Origin: Epichloe hybrida
Taxonomy: Eukaryota > Ascomycota > Sordariomycetes > Hypocreales > Clavicipitaceae
Reading direction: 5' to 3'
Length of the DNA: 64,000 bases
Assembly (NCBI GenBank): GCA_019022495.1
Contig: JAFEKR010000012.1
Span: forward strand, 310,001 to 374,000
Part shown: positions 22,789 through 33,701 of the stretch, piece after piece
Layout: each line of letters begins with the position of its first letter
Numbering within the stretch: position 1 is the stretch's first letter
Made by a program: the position numbers and the translations under genes
Notes under the pieces: generated by a model
The model's database searches: none
What the model saw: only the letters and a program-made list of their open reading frames with translations
Told to the model about the DNA's origin: nothing

Positions 22789-24036
22789 GTTGAGCGTGGG
22801 TGTGTGTGTGCTAACAACACCCAACACCAACACAAGTGGGGCCCTCTCGCGACATCAGACGAGATGACATGACATGATGATCAACACCCCAGATGGCGCG
22901 TTTGCAGCGATCTTCCTCTGGCTGGGTACTACCAAGGGTGCCAGATTTGAACGCACACGGCACCAAGTGTGGTGGCAATACATATGGTAACTACATCAAT
23001 TTGTCTTGGACATGGGAAGAACCTAGCAATTTAGCTCGGCCTGGCATGGTTATTTCTCACCCGTCTTTATCCAGCATAGCTTTTCCATTTAAACTTCCCT
23101 GGTCGAACAAGGATCCCACGTGTTTTCCACATCTCGGTCAATGCATGCTAGATAGAACTTGGTTGCCGTAAGCACGTACGTACGGAGTACATGAGCGAGG
23201 GACCCAGATCCCCCCACATTTGTCGCCCAAAAGTCGAAAGAGAGCCCGCTTTCTTGCAGCAGCCGAATCTGCGGGCCCATCCAAGTAACAAGCCTCATGG
23301 GCGGACAGGGGAAGGGGGGGTGGGGGGCGCGGGAGATAAACCCAAAAGTTCCCGAGAGGGTGGGGTGGGGAGGCGGGGCGCGCAAGGAAGTGGTTTTCTG
23401 CGGAAGAAGCCGGCCGTAGCACAATGTTCACGTCATGCTAGACTAACCAAGTCTAGCTTCACTTGGTGGTGCCGTGCGCTTATCGACAGCCCAGCCCACC
23501 AGTTGCCACCAGTTGGAGTCTACATGTAAGCGTCCTGGGGGGAAAAAGCGAGGGGCGTCTGCTTACGAACTCGATTTAGCGCAATGATCAAGGTTCGACG
23601 TAGACACGTAATGTCCGACTTTTGTTCCGGATGGTCCCTTTGCAATCTTGGGACAACCGGAGACTTATGGACTGAACTGAGTAGAGAAGAGATGAATGAG
23701 ACGATAAAAGGTTTTCCTGCCCCCCCCCCCCGCCCCCCCGGCCTAGCGCCTGGCGCCACATCAGGTCCTGGCGTCGACCCCACTTTTTATCAAATCACAA
23801 AACACGTGCGTACGTGGCACAACGATGGTGATTAAGGCACCGGGGGGCTTATTACTATTGTCCAGATGAACTGGCTATTTTTTCTTTTCCATCTATTGCG
23901 AGTACGTACACGCACACAGCCTCCAACAGAGGGGGGGTTGTGGCCCCAATCCCCCAAGCATTTCTTCTGTACATCCAAGCTGCTGCTGTCTGATTTTGTC
24001 CCAAGACAATGTTCATGGTTCATGAACGCCTCGGCC
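22789..24036. other. 1.25-kb intergenic, no gene seen
   Basis: This lies between the convergent LDAH-like and CFEM genes. It holds one TACGGAGTA motif (23181-23189), a G-rich stretch near 23305-23380 and a C tract near 23720. Short open frames here match no family I know. Confidence 0.5.
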
Positions 24037-24667
24037 TTAGAGGGCCAGGGCAACCACGGCAACCATGGCAAGGCCGCCGACGGGAGCGAGACCAGCAGCA
24101 CCGGCGATGACGGGAGCCGACGGGCCGGGAGCAGTGCCGTTGGCAGGAGCAGTGGGCGCGCAGTCAGTCACGGCAGGCTCGGAGGACTGCGTCTCGCAGG
24201 GCGTGGCGCTGACGCTGGGAGCAGCCGTGGAAGGCGCGGCGGCGTCCGTCGTGGCGGGAGCGGAGGCAGGAGCAGAGGAGTCGGGCTCGTCGTCGCCGGC
24301 ACCAGCGCAGAGCTTCTGGGTGGCGGGGAGGACCTCGCCTGGAGAGGGAGAGAGAGTCGTCTCGTTAGCCGCCGCAATGGTCAATGGTCAATGGGCCCTC
24401 CCCAGGAGTAAAGTAAATCCGTAGGATAGAATACATACCGATAGCCGTCTCGGTACCGCACTTCTCAAGGACGCAAGACGTGGCAGCGCCCCGGATGGCA
24501 GAGAAGTTCTCCGTCTTGCAGATGCAGGCGTAGTCGGTCGTGGCGCAAGACGTCTTGTCCTTGACGGCCTTTTCAAGGCAAGGTCTGGCGCAGTCAGGGA
24601 TGTCGGCGGCGCTCTGGGCAGAGACCACAGCGGCCATGGCAAGGACGGTGGCAGCGGAGAACTTCAT
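24037..24667 (-). CDS. CFEM-domain protein, probably GPI-anchored
   Basis: Two exons, 24667-24439 and 24338-24037, give 176 residues; the 100-nt intron (GTATGT...CTCCAG) lies inside the CFEM domain. A signal peptide comes first (residues 1-17, MKFSAATVLAMAAVVSA). The CFEM domain follows, with eight cysteines at 26, 30, 41, 48, 50, 65, 70 and 87. Asp45 in TTDYACIC sits where CFEM proteins use an aspartate to bind haem iron. A Ser/Thr/Ala/Pro-rich stalk follows, and a hydrophobic end (GGLAMVAVVALAL) after small residues, the usual GPI signal. Related proteins bind haem or act in host contact and surface properties. The exact role is unknown. Confidence 0.88.
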
Positions 24668-24777
24668 CTTGAAAGGTCTGGTGGATGATGGGTGATGGAT
24701 GATGAATGGTGGATGAGGCTGGTGATGTACAAAAGTAACGAGAGTGAGTATGAACTAGGAAGCGAGTGGATGAGGAG

Positions 24778-24812
<35 letters not shown>

Positions 24813-26206
24813 GAAGAAGAAGCAAGAGAGGACGGATGGGAGGGACCTGTTCTTTAAGTAGCCAAGGTTCCTGGATCCTGATGCCTCCGAGTCTGTCTAT
24901 TCTGTCATGCCATCCTTGGACAAATTGCCGCAAGTTGATCTGCTTGGACTTGGCTGGGGCTTGGCTGGGGCTTGGCTGGAACTGGCTGGAACTGGCTGGG
25001 ACTAGGCCTAAGCCGTGTCTGCCATTTCTGTCCTGTGTATGGAAGGGGGTGACTGTAACAGCATGGAGACTTGGGTTCATCATACCATGGCTGGAGAGTT
25101 GTGTCCATCATACCATGGCTGGAGACTTGGTGGACCGCCATGAAATGAGAATGAAAGTAAAATAGCAGCCATCCGCGTCTGCAGCTTTTCTTAGATGGCG
25201 CGCCTTCCCACTTCCCTTTTTCAACCTAGCCTTCTCGTCCATCGACTTCGCGTCCTCTGGCCAGATTACCCCCCCTCTTCGGTTCTCTTTGCCTTGCAAA
25301 AGCTTTCGCCACAACAAGCCTACTTGCAGACAAGGTTCTCGCCAAGTTCCAGAACGAATCGGACGCTTGCACGGCGACGGAGATTGCTCGTCCATCTGTC
25401 AGAGCTGCTGGCCTGGACATCAAAGCACCGAAACCATGTTTTGCCATGAAGCAGCGCGAAATCCAAACGGCACAGGGGAATTCACCCACCAACCAACCCT
25501 GCGCAGACGGTGGCCGGTCTTTGGGGAAAGGTGACAAAGAATGCGTCCTGCAAAGATGGGCGCTTCGTGGGCGGGGTAACGGCGCTGCCAAACTTCTCAG
25601 AAGTCTTGACCTTGATCTCGACGTTGAGGTTACTACTCATTGTACTGTACCCACGCTCGCTCCTTTTGATGACATTTTTGGTGACGCGCTGAATAATACA
25701 ATTTCGATCATCATCAAGAAGCGTTAGATCTCGTCGTTAGCTTGTGTACACTGCTTGAGCTGGTCAATTAAGGCTTCGGCGGGTGGCGTCATGTGTATAA
25801 CAAGAAGCTGGGTTTGGCCTGTTTGATAGTGATTTTATCAACAAGATTGCACAATTGCACACTGGCGACTTGCGGCACACGGTCACTGCAAGATAGCACG
25901 AACGCTCCTATATTATTACTAGGTTAATACCTGTCTTTCTGTGTTAGTCTACAACCTGCTGTGAGTTGCGCCTTCAATTTCATACGAGAACATCAGCCCA
26001 GTCCGGTAGGTAAGCAAGCAATGACTTCTGCGGATCCATTGGCGGCTCGGTCTCCCTGGCTCTTGTGTTGCCTTGCCCCCAGAATACGTAAGCACTAAAT
26101 TACCCATGTCAGAAGTCAACGTGCTTGTCTTGTCCTCTGTTTGCGTCAAGGGCCGTGATTAGTTAGCAGTTCAAAGATTTTCATCTAACCCTCTCATCTG
26201 GCACAA
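24668..26206. other. 1.5-kb intergenic with tandem repeats
   Basis: This holds the CFEM promoter side, with a CAA triplet repeat (24778-24812) followed by AAG units, and an imperfect repeat of GGCTTGGCTGG/GGAACTGGCT (24949-25003). Two copies of CATACCATGGCTGGAGA lie near 25080-25122. A plus-strand frame open from about 25228 to 25727 lacks an early ATG and was not accepted as a gene. Confidence 0.5.
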
Positions 26207-28422
26207 TCAAGCTCCAGGAAGTGGTGGCGGCGGCGGCTGATTGCCAGGAGGGGGAGGAGGTGGCGGCGGCCCATCCCCCGAGGGCGGCGGCGGCGGAGCT
26301 CCTGCGTATTGTTGGATAAGAGCGTTCACGCCGGCGAGGCCTGGGGGAGCGGCAAGCCCGGCGCCAGCCTGCGGAAGACCGGGAGGAGCGCCCATGCCGG
26401 GAGGCGGAGCATAACTGCCATAACCGCCATAACCGCCGTAACCGCTATATCCAGGATAGCCATTCCGAGTACCAGGGGCTTGATGCTGTGGGTACTGTTG
26501 AGGTTGCTGTTGCCATGGAGGAGCCGATGAGCCTGATGAGCCGTATCCCTGGTTGTACTGGCTGTCACGATCACGATCACGATCACGATCTCGTTCTCGT
26601 TCCCTATCTCGTTCCCCGTGGTTATCATGCCCACGATTTCGCTCACGAGCCCACGGCGGAGCAGAGCCGCCAGAGCTCCTGGGTTCTCCGTCGTTGGTAT
26701 CCTGATTACGGGTTCGCCAAGGTGCAGGCCCACCGGTTGGACCACGTTGCCATGGCTTAACGTCTGTCGCAGTGTCGCGATCAGGACCAGGGCCGGCCTC
26801 AATTCGAGCGGGAGGTCCGGACCCGCCGCCAAGTTCTTGCATAAGTTGCTAGAGAAAATAGTCAGGAATGAGAATCAATTGCAAGCAAGTTTGCGCAGAG
26901 ATGGCATCGACTTACCTCCATTTCACGATCAACTGCATCGCCACCGCCGACCTTACCGGCAGGGCGAGCACCGTCGTTTCTCCAGCTAGCACCCCTCTGT
27001 CGATCGGGACAATCACGAGCCATGTGTCCAGCGTTGCCACAAACGCGGCAAATGATGCTAGCAGTGTAGTTTTGGCGCTCAGGACAATCATACTTGCGAT
27101 GGCCGATCTTGCCGCAGTTCTGGCAGGCTTGATTCTCATCGTCTCGGAGTGTACCGTTGAGTGTAGCAAGTTCGCGAAGCTGGTTTCTCTTCAACTCATT
27201 TTGGCCTTCAGGAATGGATGCAGCCTATTGTTGCAGTTATTTGTTTAGCAAATCATTCAATAATCAAACAAAGAACAAATATGGAGCAAGAAAAACAAAA
27301 GAACTCACCGTTTCAATGACGTTATGAATGAGCTGCTTCGCTTTGTTGATCTTGTCCTCAGTATCAGCCATGATGAGGCAGTGCAAGTCCTCCTCCTGGT
27401 TGCTTGAGTGAGCAGCATCTGAGCGGCCTTTTCCTTCCTTGACGGAGCCCTTGCCGCGAATAGCAATCTTGGCTTTGGATTCGGTCTCCATCTTCTTGAG
27501 TGTGTTACCACGAGGACCTATAAGTAAGCCGACTTGATAAGGGGAGAGGCTACATGTTAGTATCTGAAAATTCTGTCACAGCCAAAAGCTTTACGGGGGT
27601 AAATGAGGATAGGCGGCGTTGACGCCTGTTCGACGAACGACCAGATATATCGAGGGACCTCCACAGGGTCGCAGCGATACTGATCAAACTCCAAAGAGGG
27701 CAGCGCACAATTAAAAAAAAAAAAAAGGGGGGGGGGGGGGTTGAACAACAAAAGTATTGGTTAGGGTTAGGAGGATTAGCAATCATACTGAAGTTAATCT
27801 CCGGATAGTCATTCACAGGCACATAGACCTTTTCCTGGGTCTTGGTGGGCCTGCGATAGTCTTGCGGAGGATGGTAGTTAGGAATCGTCTTCATGGCCTT
27901 CTCAATCAGCTTGTGTCGCTCGTCTTCGAGCTTTTTACGGTATCGATATTCTCGAGTGTTGATACGTCTGCCCTGATTGTCATATTGAGGAGCCGGTGAT
28001 GGCGATCTTGTGTACAATGTTAGCAAGGGATATGTTCTCATGGTTCTCAATGAAATCAAAATTGTGTGGCGCGATTTGGGGACGTACCTGTCACCGTCGG
28101 CGGGAACGACGTCGTCGATGCGCAGCTTCTGGCTGATTTCTTCAATACGCAGATGAAGCGTATAGGCTTCCAACTGTTCGCTCGTCATGTTTGACATGAT
28201 GGCGGTCGGAAGACCCATGAGGCCCGCAGCCTTGTTTTCGGACGCATCGCCCCATCGATTGCGTTTCTTCCTCTGTCGCGGACCATCTGCTTCGCTTCGT
28301 GGTACGGGGTCGCGTCCACGCTTTGCATCGTGCTCCTCAGCTGGCTCTTCGTCACCTCCAAAGCGACGCTTGCCCAAGGGTATGTTATTTGAGCCGGTGA
28401 TGCCCTGAGTTCGCCAAGACAT
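26207..28422 (-). CDS. bbp: branchpoint-bridging protein BBP/SF1
   Basis: Five exons: 28422-28088, 28006-27789, 27532-27309, 27224-26916 and 26848-26207, giving 575 residues. All joins keep frame, and the family sequence is continuous across them ([40 protein letters not shown]). The N-terminus is basic (KRKKRNRWG type), the U2AF-ligand-like region. A coiled segment with [16 protein letters not shown] follows, then a KH/QUA2 domain with [16 protein letters not shown] (about residues 185-270). Two CCHC zinc knuckles follow ([14 protein letters not shown] and [14 protein letters not shown], about 290-335). The tail is rich in Pro and Gly with an Arg/Asp/Glu repeat. BBP binds the intron branch site in the early spliceosome. 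Intron 2 contains adjoining A14 and G14 tracts. Confidence 0.96.
27713..27740 (+). repeat. A14-G14 homopolymer junction within a BBP intron
   Basis: Fourteen A are followed by fourteen G in the 256-nt second intron of bbp. The exact length may be uncertain because such tracts are hard to sequence. Confidence 0.8.
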
Positions 28423-29205
28423 TCTGGTGGGTTTTGGGGAGGATTTGTGTTGTGCGTGAAAAGGATGAAAGTCTCTCGAAATGCGCAACAACCAGAAAAG
28501 TGGTACAAAGTTGGTTCCGATGTGATTCCGGACTAACACTGTTCCGCGCCAAATTTGTGCGCCACAGCCACTACGCAGGAGATGCTCTCCCGGCTGGCTG
28601 TGCCCACCTGAGGCAACACTGACTGACTTTGTTGATGCTCAATGTTATTTTTACATCAATGGTTGTTGCCAACGCATCGGCTTTCTACCAATAGATTCGT
28701 ACCCAGTGTTGCTAGCTATACCCAGCCAGGGGGCTGGTTGACATCCGTGTAAAGAACCGCAGCAATTCCTGGCGTGACGCGGGACGTGAACCAGCGTGGG
28801 AATAAGCTTCGAGGCCGCGGGATGCTGCGAGGTCAATTCAACGTTGGCGAGAAACTCCAAAGAACCTATGAGGACGTCGCGTTGACTTGAGCTAGCTTGG
28901 GAACAGAGTTGGAGACCGCAGGATGCTATGCACTGTGATGAAGTTCGCTACATTAGCGCTAACTCTATGACCATGTTGATAATATGATTCGCTATTTGAA
29001 GTTCAAAGTGTGACTCAATGAATCAATCAGTCACAGCTTTGCGTGCAGCATAAAGGAAGGGCTTTCCCTTCACTACTTGGCATGAACTTGCTGCCTTTCC
29101 GAGGTTGCCGCATGATCAAGTAAATTTCCAAATAAATTTCGTCAACCTATCCTAGGCCACTTTATATACTTGGACAAGAATATACAACAAGGTACAAGTT
29201 CTGGC
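28423..29205. other. intergenic, no gene seen
   Basis: This lies between bbp (its promoter side) and the 3' end of phospholipase B. Nothing recognisable. Confidence 0.5.
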
Positions 29206-31374
29206 TCAGCCTGCTACTGCACTCGTAAAGAGCATTCCCAGACACGACGTGGTGGCCATCATGACCATGTTCAAGCCCCTCCGCGCCGCGTCCGAGTTCT
29301 TGATGCTGATGGGATTGCCATAGTAATCTGGCGCATAAGGCGCAGGCTTGGTCTCGTTCAAAGAGCCGTTCCAGCAGTAATTGGTAAAACACTGCTTGCA
29401 CTTGTCGGGGACAGCTGCTTTGGTCCTTTCAAAGCTGCGAGCGAGCATGGCGCACCCCACGCACATGGACCAGTCGGGGTCACGGGTGCTGTTGAGCTGC
29501 GTGGCAACGGCCCAGCCGTTCTGGATGATGGCATCACGCTGCTTGGAATCGATGGACATTTGGAAGGTGGAGATGTTGGAGTGATAGATGTAGGGGTAAT
29601 TGGGCATGTAGACGATTAGGGGCGCAGGGGTCGTCATGTTTTTGGAGTCGCAGCCAAAGAAGACGGGCTTGGCGTTGAAACCCAAGTTTTGGAAGGTGTC
29701 CTTGCCGGGGACGGCGGGGAAGCCAGTGCCGTTGGAAACTGAGGCTTGCAGGGAGCGCTCGTACGAGGCGGTGGCCGAGGCACCGTCGGGCCAGCCGGTG
29801 TCTGTGTCGGCAGATGAGTCGATGGAGAAGACGACGTCGACGTTACGCGCGGGCATGAGATGAGGCTGGTAGGGGATGTTTTGGAGATCCTCGCCGCCGT
29901 CGACGAGAGTCAGACGGGTCAAGTTGGCGCTGGGATTTCGGGTGGGATTCCAGCCCCTGAACGGGTTAGGCGTCCAGTCGGCGATGTCGTTGCTCGAGTC
30001 GCCCAGGGTGTTGAGTAGGGACGCGACCGCGTCGACAATGAACTTGGGGATGTCGTCGGGGACGTAGTTGGTGTTGCCGTCCCTGATGTACAAAATTAGT
30101 TGGTTGAAGAGACTGCTGGATGTGCCCATGACAAAGCCGGCGTTGTCGAAGCCAACGATGCATTTCTCCTCGTCGACGACGGAGCCGTTTGTGAAGTTGG
30201 AGCCCACGTACTGCAGGGGCGCAAACCCTTGCATGGATGGGTCAAAGGAGCCCATCTCCCAGGGACTGAATTCGAAAATGGTTGAGTTGGAGGAGATGAT
30301 CTTTTGGCCAGGGGCACGGCCGTCGGCCACAATGAAGGGCAGCGGTGTTTTCCCCGACGAGAAGTCCGGATCGTTTGCGATGGAGGAGAAGGTGAATCCG
30401 GGCCCGCCGTTGGTGGCATTGACGAGCTGATACGAGAGCATGCGGCCCCAGTAGTCGGTGATGGAAGGGTCGAAGCCTGCCTTCTCCTTGTTGCTGACAT
30501 CATCGAAGATGGCCTTGTAGTACTGGATCAAGCTGTACTGCTTGGGGCCCTTGAGGATGGAGTCGTCAAACTGCCAGATGTCGGCGGCATTGACGGCATC
30601 CTGGACTGAGGTGAAGTTGTTGGTGTACATGCTGCCGACGAGCCAGCTGCCGCCCGAGAGACCTGAGATGTACGTTGCACTCTGGAGCAGACCGCCGAGG
30701 TTGCCCTTGGTGTCGCTGCCCGTCGATCGACTATCCCAAGCGGCAACGGCGCCTGCACCGTTGAGCATGGCACGATAACCACCTCCCGACACGGCCAAGC
30801 CGACGTTGGGCAGCGCTGTCGGATCCATTTCCACCCCCTTGAGGTACTTGTCGACGTCGAAGTTGGGGATGGCCAGCCGCTTCAGCAGCGTGCGCATCGG
30901 CGCAACCGTCTCGTTGCGGCGCTTCGGGAGCCAGTCCCTCTCCTGCGCCGACAGGGAGAAGCCATGGCGTATCTGCGGTCTCGACTTGGGGCAGTCTACG
31001 CGCGAGGGCACGTAGCCGTTGGGGGACTGATCGGTAGCTCGTTGAATCAAATCGGTTTCGCGAATAGCAACGGCTCCGGCGGGAGCATGTCTACGGGAGA
31101 GATCTGCATATGGTGCCAAATAGAAAAGCAGATGGTTAGTTGATAAGATCGTGTTACGATGCGCGCGCAGTGTTTTTCAGGTCCGTTGAAATAAACGACA
31201 AAACCACAATCACCACCAACCATGACCATGACCATGGCCACGGCCACGACGCACACACTCACATTTGATACCTGCATGGGGGTCTGCGACAACAGCGGCG
31301 GCGGCAGCCGGCGCAGGAAAAATCAGCGCAGACGCCGCCGCCAGCAGAATCGACAGTTGCCTTGCAATGGCCAT
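29206..31374 (-). CDS. lysophospholipase / phospholipase B, secreted or GPI-anchored
   Basis: Two exons, 31374-31272 and 31103-29206, give 666 residues; the 168-nt intron (GTATCA...ATGCAG) splits the Asp35 codon. Exon 1 codes for the signal peptide (MAIARQLSILLAAASALIF, then Ala-rich). The catalytic domain of the cPLA2/Plb group has the arginine segment SGGGYRAM (Arg about 145), the nucleophile in GLSGGSW (Ser about 184) and the aspartate in TLVDGGEDLQNIP. There are many NxS/T sites. The C-terminal part has a Cys-rich stretch (CVGCAMLARS, CKQCFTNYC) and ends in a hydrophobic segment, suggesting a GPI anchor. It removes acyl chains from phospholipids and lysophospholipids at the cell surface or outside. 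Its length and motifs are complete for the family. Confidence 0.94.
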
Positions 31375-31893
31375 TCGTGTAGATATTTCGAGCGCCGTCA
31401 CGAGCAGCTCAATGTGTCAAGCTGTACGCTCTTCTCCCTCCCTGTGTCCCCGTCGATGTTCAAACCAACAGATGAGAGGAATATTCGAGGGCGAACAAAC
31501 GAGAGAAGAAGGGGAAAGGTCTGGTAAGCTCACCGGCCTACGAGACACGACGATTGATCGACACATGCCATGCCATGGAGAGTCGGACAGCGGCTGGATT
31601 GGCAAAGATCCAACGCACATGCCGTCCGGGCACTGCTTTGCCTGCCAGGGGGGCAACGAGCCAATCAGCCGTCCGGTCGGAAATTAGTAAGACAGGGAGT
31701 AGAATTCACAAATCACAAGTGCCTTAAAAATACTGAGAATGTATAGAAATGAAAGTGCCTTCGCAGCGTTTGATAACCTAAGTATCCTTGTTAGCCTCAT
31801 ATTTTTTAAGGCACTCTCACACGGCTAATTAAGAGGATATCTGTTACGTGCTAGAATTGACAAGTGGCCTGCTACCACGTGACCTAGAACCCC
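31375..31893. other. upstream region of phospholipase B and edge of the repeat island
   Basis: The first 300 bases are GC-balanced and probably hold the phospholipase promoter. From about 31690 the sequence turns AT-richer and enters the repeat island. Confidence 0.5.
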
Positions 31894-32032
31894 TATCTCC
31901 TTAGAGGTCATAAGCCTTGTGGAGTCACGTTAACCAGGGTCTGTATGTATCCAATTAGATAAAAGTAAACCAGAGATACATGCAATTTGCGGGCCCCATG
32001 GATCCACAAGGCTTATGACCTCTAAGGAGATA
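31894..32032 (+). mobile_element. MITE-like element A, 139 bp with perfect 30-bp terminal inverted repeats
   Basis: The left end (31894-31923, starting TATCTCCTTA) is the exact reverse complement of the right end (32003-32032). The core contains GTCACGTTAACCAGGGTCTG and CCAATTAGATAAAAG, both shared with element B. The outermost TA on both sides could be a TA target duplication, as made by Tc1/mariner-type transposases. No coding sequence is inside, so it would be a non-autonomous element. Confidence 0.7.
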
Positions 32033-32113
32033 TTAGACGATAGCTCTGACCTCTAGCTAGTTGAATCAACAACAACCTTCATACATTCATTACATCTCAT
32101 TCCATTTCGTAAT

Positions 32114-32502
32114 GTGTGGCTAGGATTATGACCTCTCGAGACCTCTCTCACAAGACCTCGGGCCTCTAGACCTTGGCATCGTCGGATCTATCGGCATCGT
32201 CGGATCTATTGGCATCGTCGGATCAATTCGGCCACATCGTCATGTGACCTCCTAGCTAGATAGAAGCCCTAGATTCCCTCCCTTTTCATAGAAAATCACA
32301 GCCAAAAAGGCATCAAAGGGAGAGTTGACTTTCTATGAAAAGGGAGGGAATCTAGGGCTTCTATCTAGCTAGGAGGTCACATGACGATGTGGCCGAATTG
32401 ATCCGACGATGCCGATAGATCCGACGAAGCCGAGGTCTAGAGGCCCGAGGTCTTGTGAGAGGTCTCGAGAGAGGTCTTGAGAGGTCTCAATCCTAGCCAC
32501 AC
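32114..32502 (+). repeat. 389-bp near-perfect palindrome (foldback element D)
   Basis: The left arm (32114 to about 32296) and the right arm (about 32323 to 32502) are reverse complements, with a loop of about 26 bases. The ends are GTGTGGCTAGGATT and its complement. An 18-bp unit (GGCATCGTCGGATCTAT plus one base) occurs three times in the left arm and only twice in the right. No coding sequence. It may be a foldback element or MITE; I see no clear target duplication. Confidence 0.85.
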
Positions 32503-32570
32503 GATAACAATGTCTGCCTTTAATCCAAAGGTTTCATCTACGGAGTAAATCTTAAGTTGATTAAATAATC

Positions 32571-32690
32571 CCGAATTAAAGCATTAGAGGGAAGGTTGAT
32601 TTTCTTATAAGAAAAGGGCCCCGGGGGACTCTAATAGGGGTTTTATCTAGCTAAAGTCATGTGACTAGCCAAATGACTAGGGACCTGCTT
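32571..32690 (+). repeat. diverged partial copy of the palindrome's right half
   Basis: The order AGAGGGAAGGTTGATTTTCT, AAGAAAAGGG, TTTTATCTAGCTA, GTCATGTGAC follows that of the loop and right arm of element D (AAAGGGAGAGTTGACTTTCT, ATGAAAAGGG, TTCTATCTAGCTA, GTCACATGAC) with many substitutions. It looks like an older, decayed copy. Confidence 0.6.
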
Positions 32691-32917
32691 CAGCCGAACT
32701 TAGAGAGCTCTTAATAAGGGGTCACAATTCTCATGACCTGACATCCCCCTCTAAAAACACGATCCGATGACGAGGACGGAAAGACATGATGAACGATGAC
32801 TGAAAACTAATTAACTGCAGCGTGGGAATGTAGAAGGAAGAAATCGAGGACTCTCTGCAGTGGCGAGAAACTTGTTGATGTGGTGGGGCGGGCCACACAC
32901 CTTCCTCCCCCATTTGC

Positions 32918-33298
32918 TCACGCCGTGCAGCACCTTAGCCCTAGGTTTTTGCCGCCGTCCCCACAGTCGTAAAACCCGGCCTTGTTTTTCGTTAAATCAA
33001 TTATCCATCTAGGCGCGTAAAAAAAATCGGTCTTCTTTAAACCACACTAGAGCGTAGTTAGTATTAAGAATACTAAAAGGGTATAAACAATACATATGCG
33101 TCACGGGTATCTTACGCAATAGGTATGAAGGCCACGTCTTTCGCAACTATCATCGCCATAGGCTCCCTTGTTGCAGTGCAATTTCGTCGGAGGTGGTTTC
33201 GGAGGTGGGCTCGGGTTATTAGTTAGCGGGGGGGGTTGATAAGGCCCAAGATTTAAGGCCATGGCCGCCGGGATAAGGAGAAGAAAGAGAAGCTTCAT
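32918..33298 (-). CDS. small secreted cysteine-rich protein, two exons
   Basis: Exons 33298-33116 and 33046-32918 give 103 residues. The 69-nt intron has GTAAGA, a perfect TACTAAC branch site and CTAG at ideal spacing, in phase 0. Without splicing the frame stops four codons after the donor. Residues 1-14 form a signal peptide (MKLLFLLLIPAAMA). A Pro-rich linker follows (about 19-38), then a domain with seven cysteines at 42, 52, 61, 62, 89, 100 and 101. The paired cysteines fall on both sides of the splice point and at the end, and the spacing is typical of disulfide-rich secreted fungal peptides. I do not recognise a named family. Effector-like or antimicrobial roles are possible but unproven. 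It lies in the repeat island with no other gene within 1.4 kb on either side. Confidence 0.72.
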
Positions 33299-33458
33299 TT
33301 TGGCCGTCTAGTACGGATTAGATTAGATTGGATTGGATTCACAGGAAAGAGGAGTTTGCCAATGCTAGTTAAATATTATCCTAGTACGGAGTACAGCTAG
33401 AAAGCATCCACTAGCTATTATTTGGCCAACTTATTAGCAGACCTACATACACATACGA

Positions 33459-33538
33459 TGGGTTCAGGTAATTTCGAAAACGCCGCTCGCGACTATGTAC
33501 ATATGTACCAGATAGTTTTCGGAATTACCTGAGACCCA
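33459..33538 (+). repeat. short inverted repeat, arms of about 23 bp
   Basis: TGGGTTCAGGTAATTTCGAA (left, 33459 onward) pairs with TTCGGAATTACCTGAGACCC at the right (ending 33538), with few mismatches and a loop of about 33 bases. It is unrelated to elements A-C. Confidence 0.75.
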
Positions 33539-33562
33539 CTGTACATAGAGATATGTACTCCG

Positions 33563-33701
33563 TATCTCCTTAACTGTTGTCCACCTTGTGGAGTCACGTT
33601 AACCAGGGTCTATATGTATCCAATTAGATAAAAGCAAATTAGCGATACATACAATATGCGGACCCCACAGACCCACAAGGTGGACAACAGCTAAGGAGAT
33701 G
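33563..33701 (+). mobile_element. MITE-like element B, related to A
   Basis: It has the same outer ends (TATCTCCTTA...) and nearly the same core as element A (GTCACGTTAACCAGGGTC, CCAATTAGATAAAAG), and about the same length. The subterminal stem differs: ACTGTTGTCCA in B against GAGGTCATAAG in A. In each the right end carries the matching complement, with one or two mismatches in B. The right-hand TA has decayed to TG. Confidence 0.7.

Noticed and set aside
22940..22990. Possible tRNA because of a GATTTGAAC box-B-like word on the minus strand
   Set aside because: The flanking bases do not form a T-stem or acceptor stem.
25228..25727. Plus-strand open frame of about 166 codons
   Set aside because: There is no ATG until 25446 and no family resemblance or convincing upstream exon.
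27759..27771. Telomere-like TTAGGGTTAGG
   Set aside because: Only two units, inside a bbp intron next to homopolymers. Not evidence of an interstitial telomere.
33101..33298. Single-exon 65-residue reading of the secreted protein
   Set aside because: A near-perfect intron starts four codons before that stop, and splicing adds 42 codons with four more cysteines.
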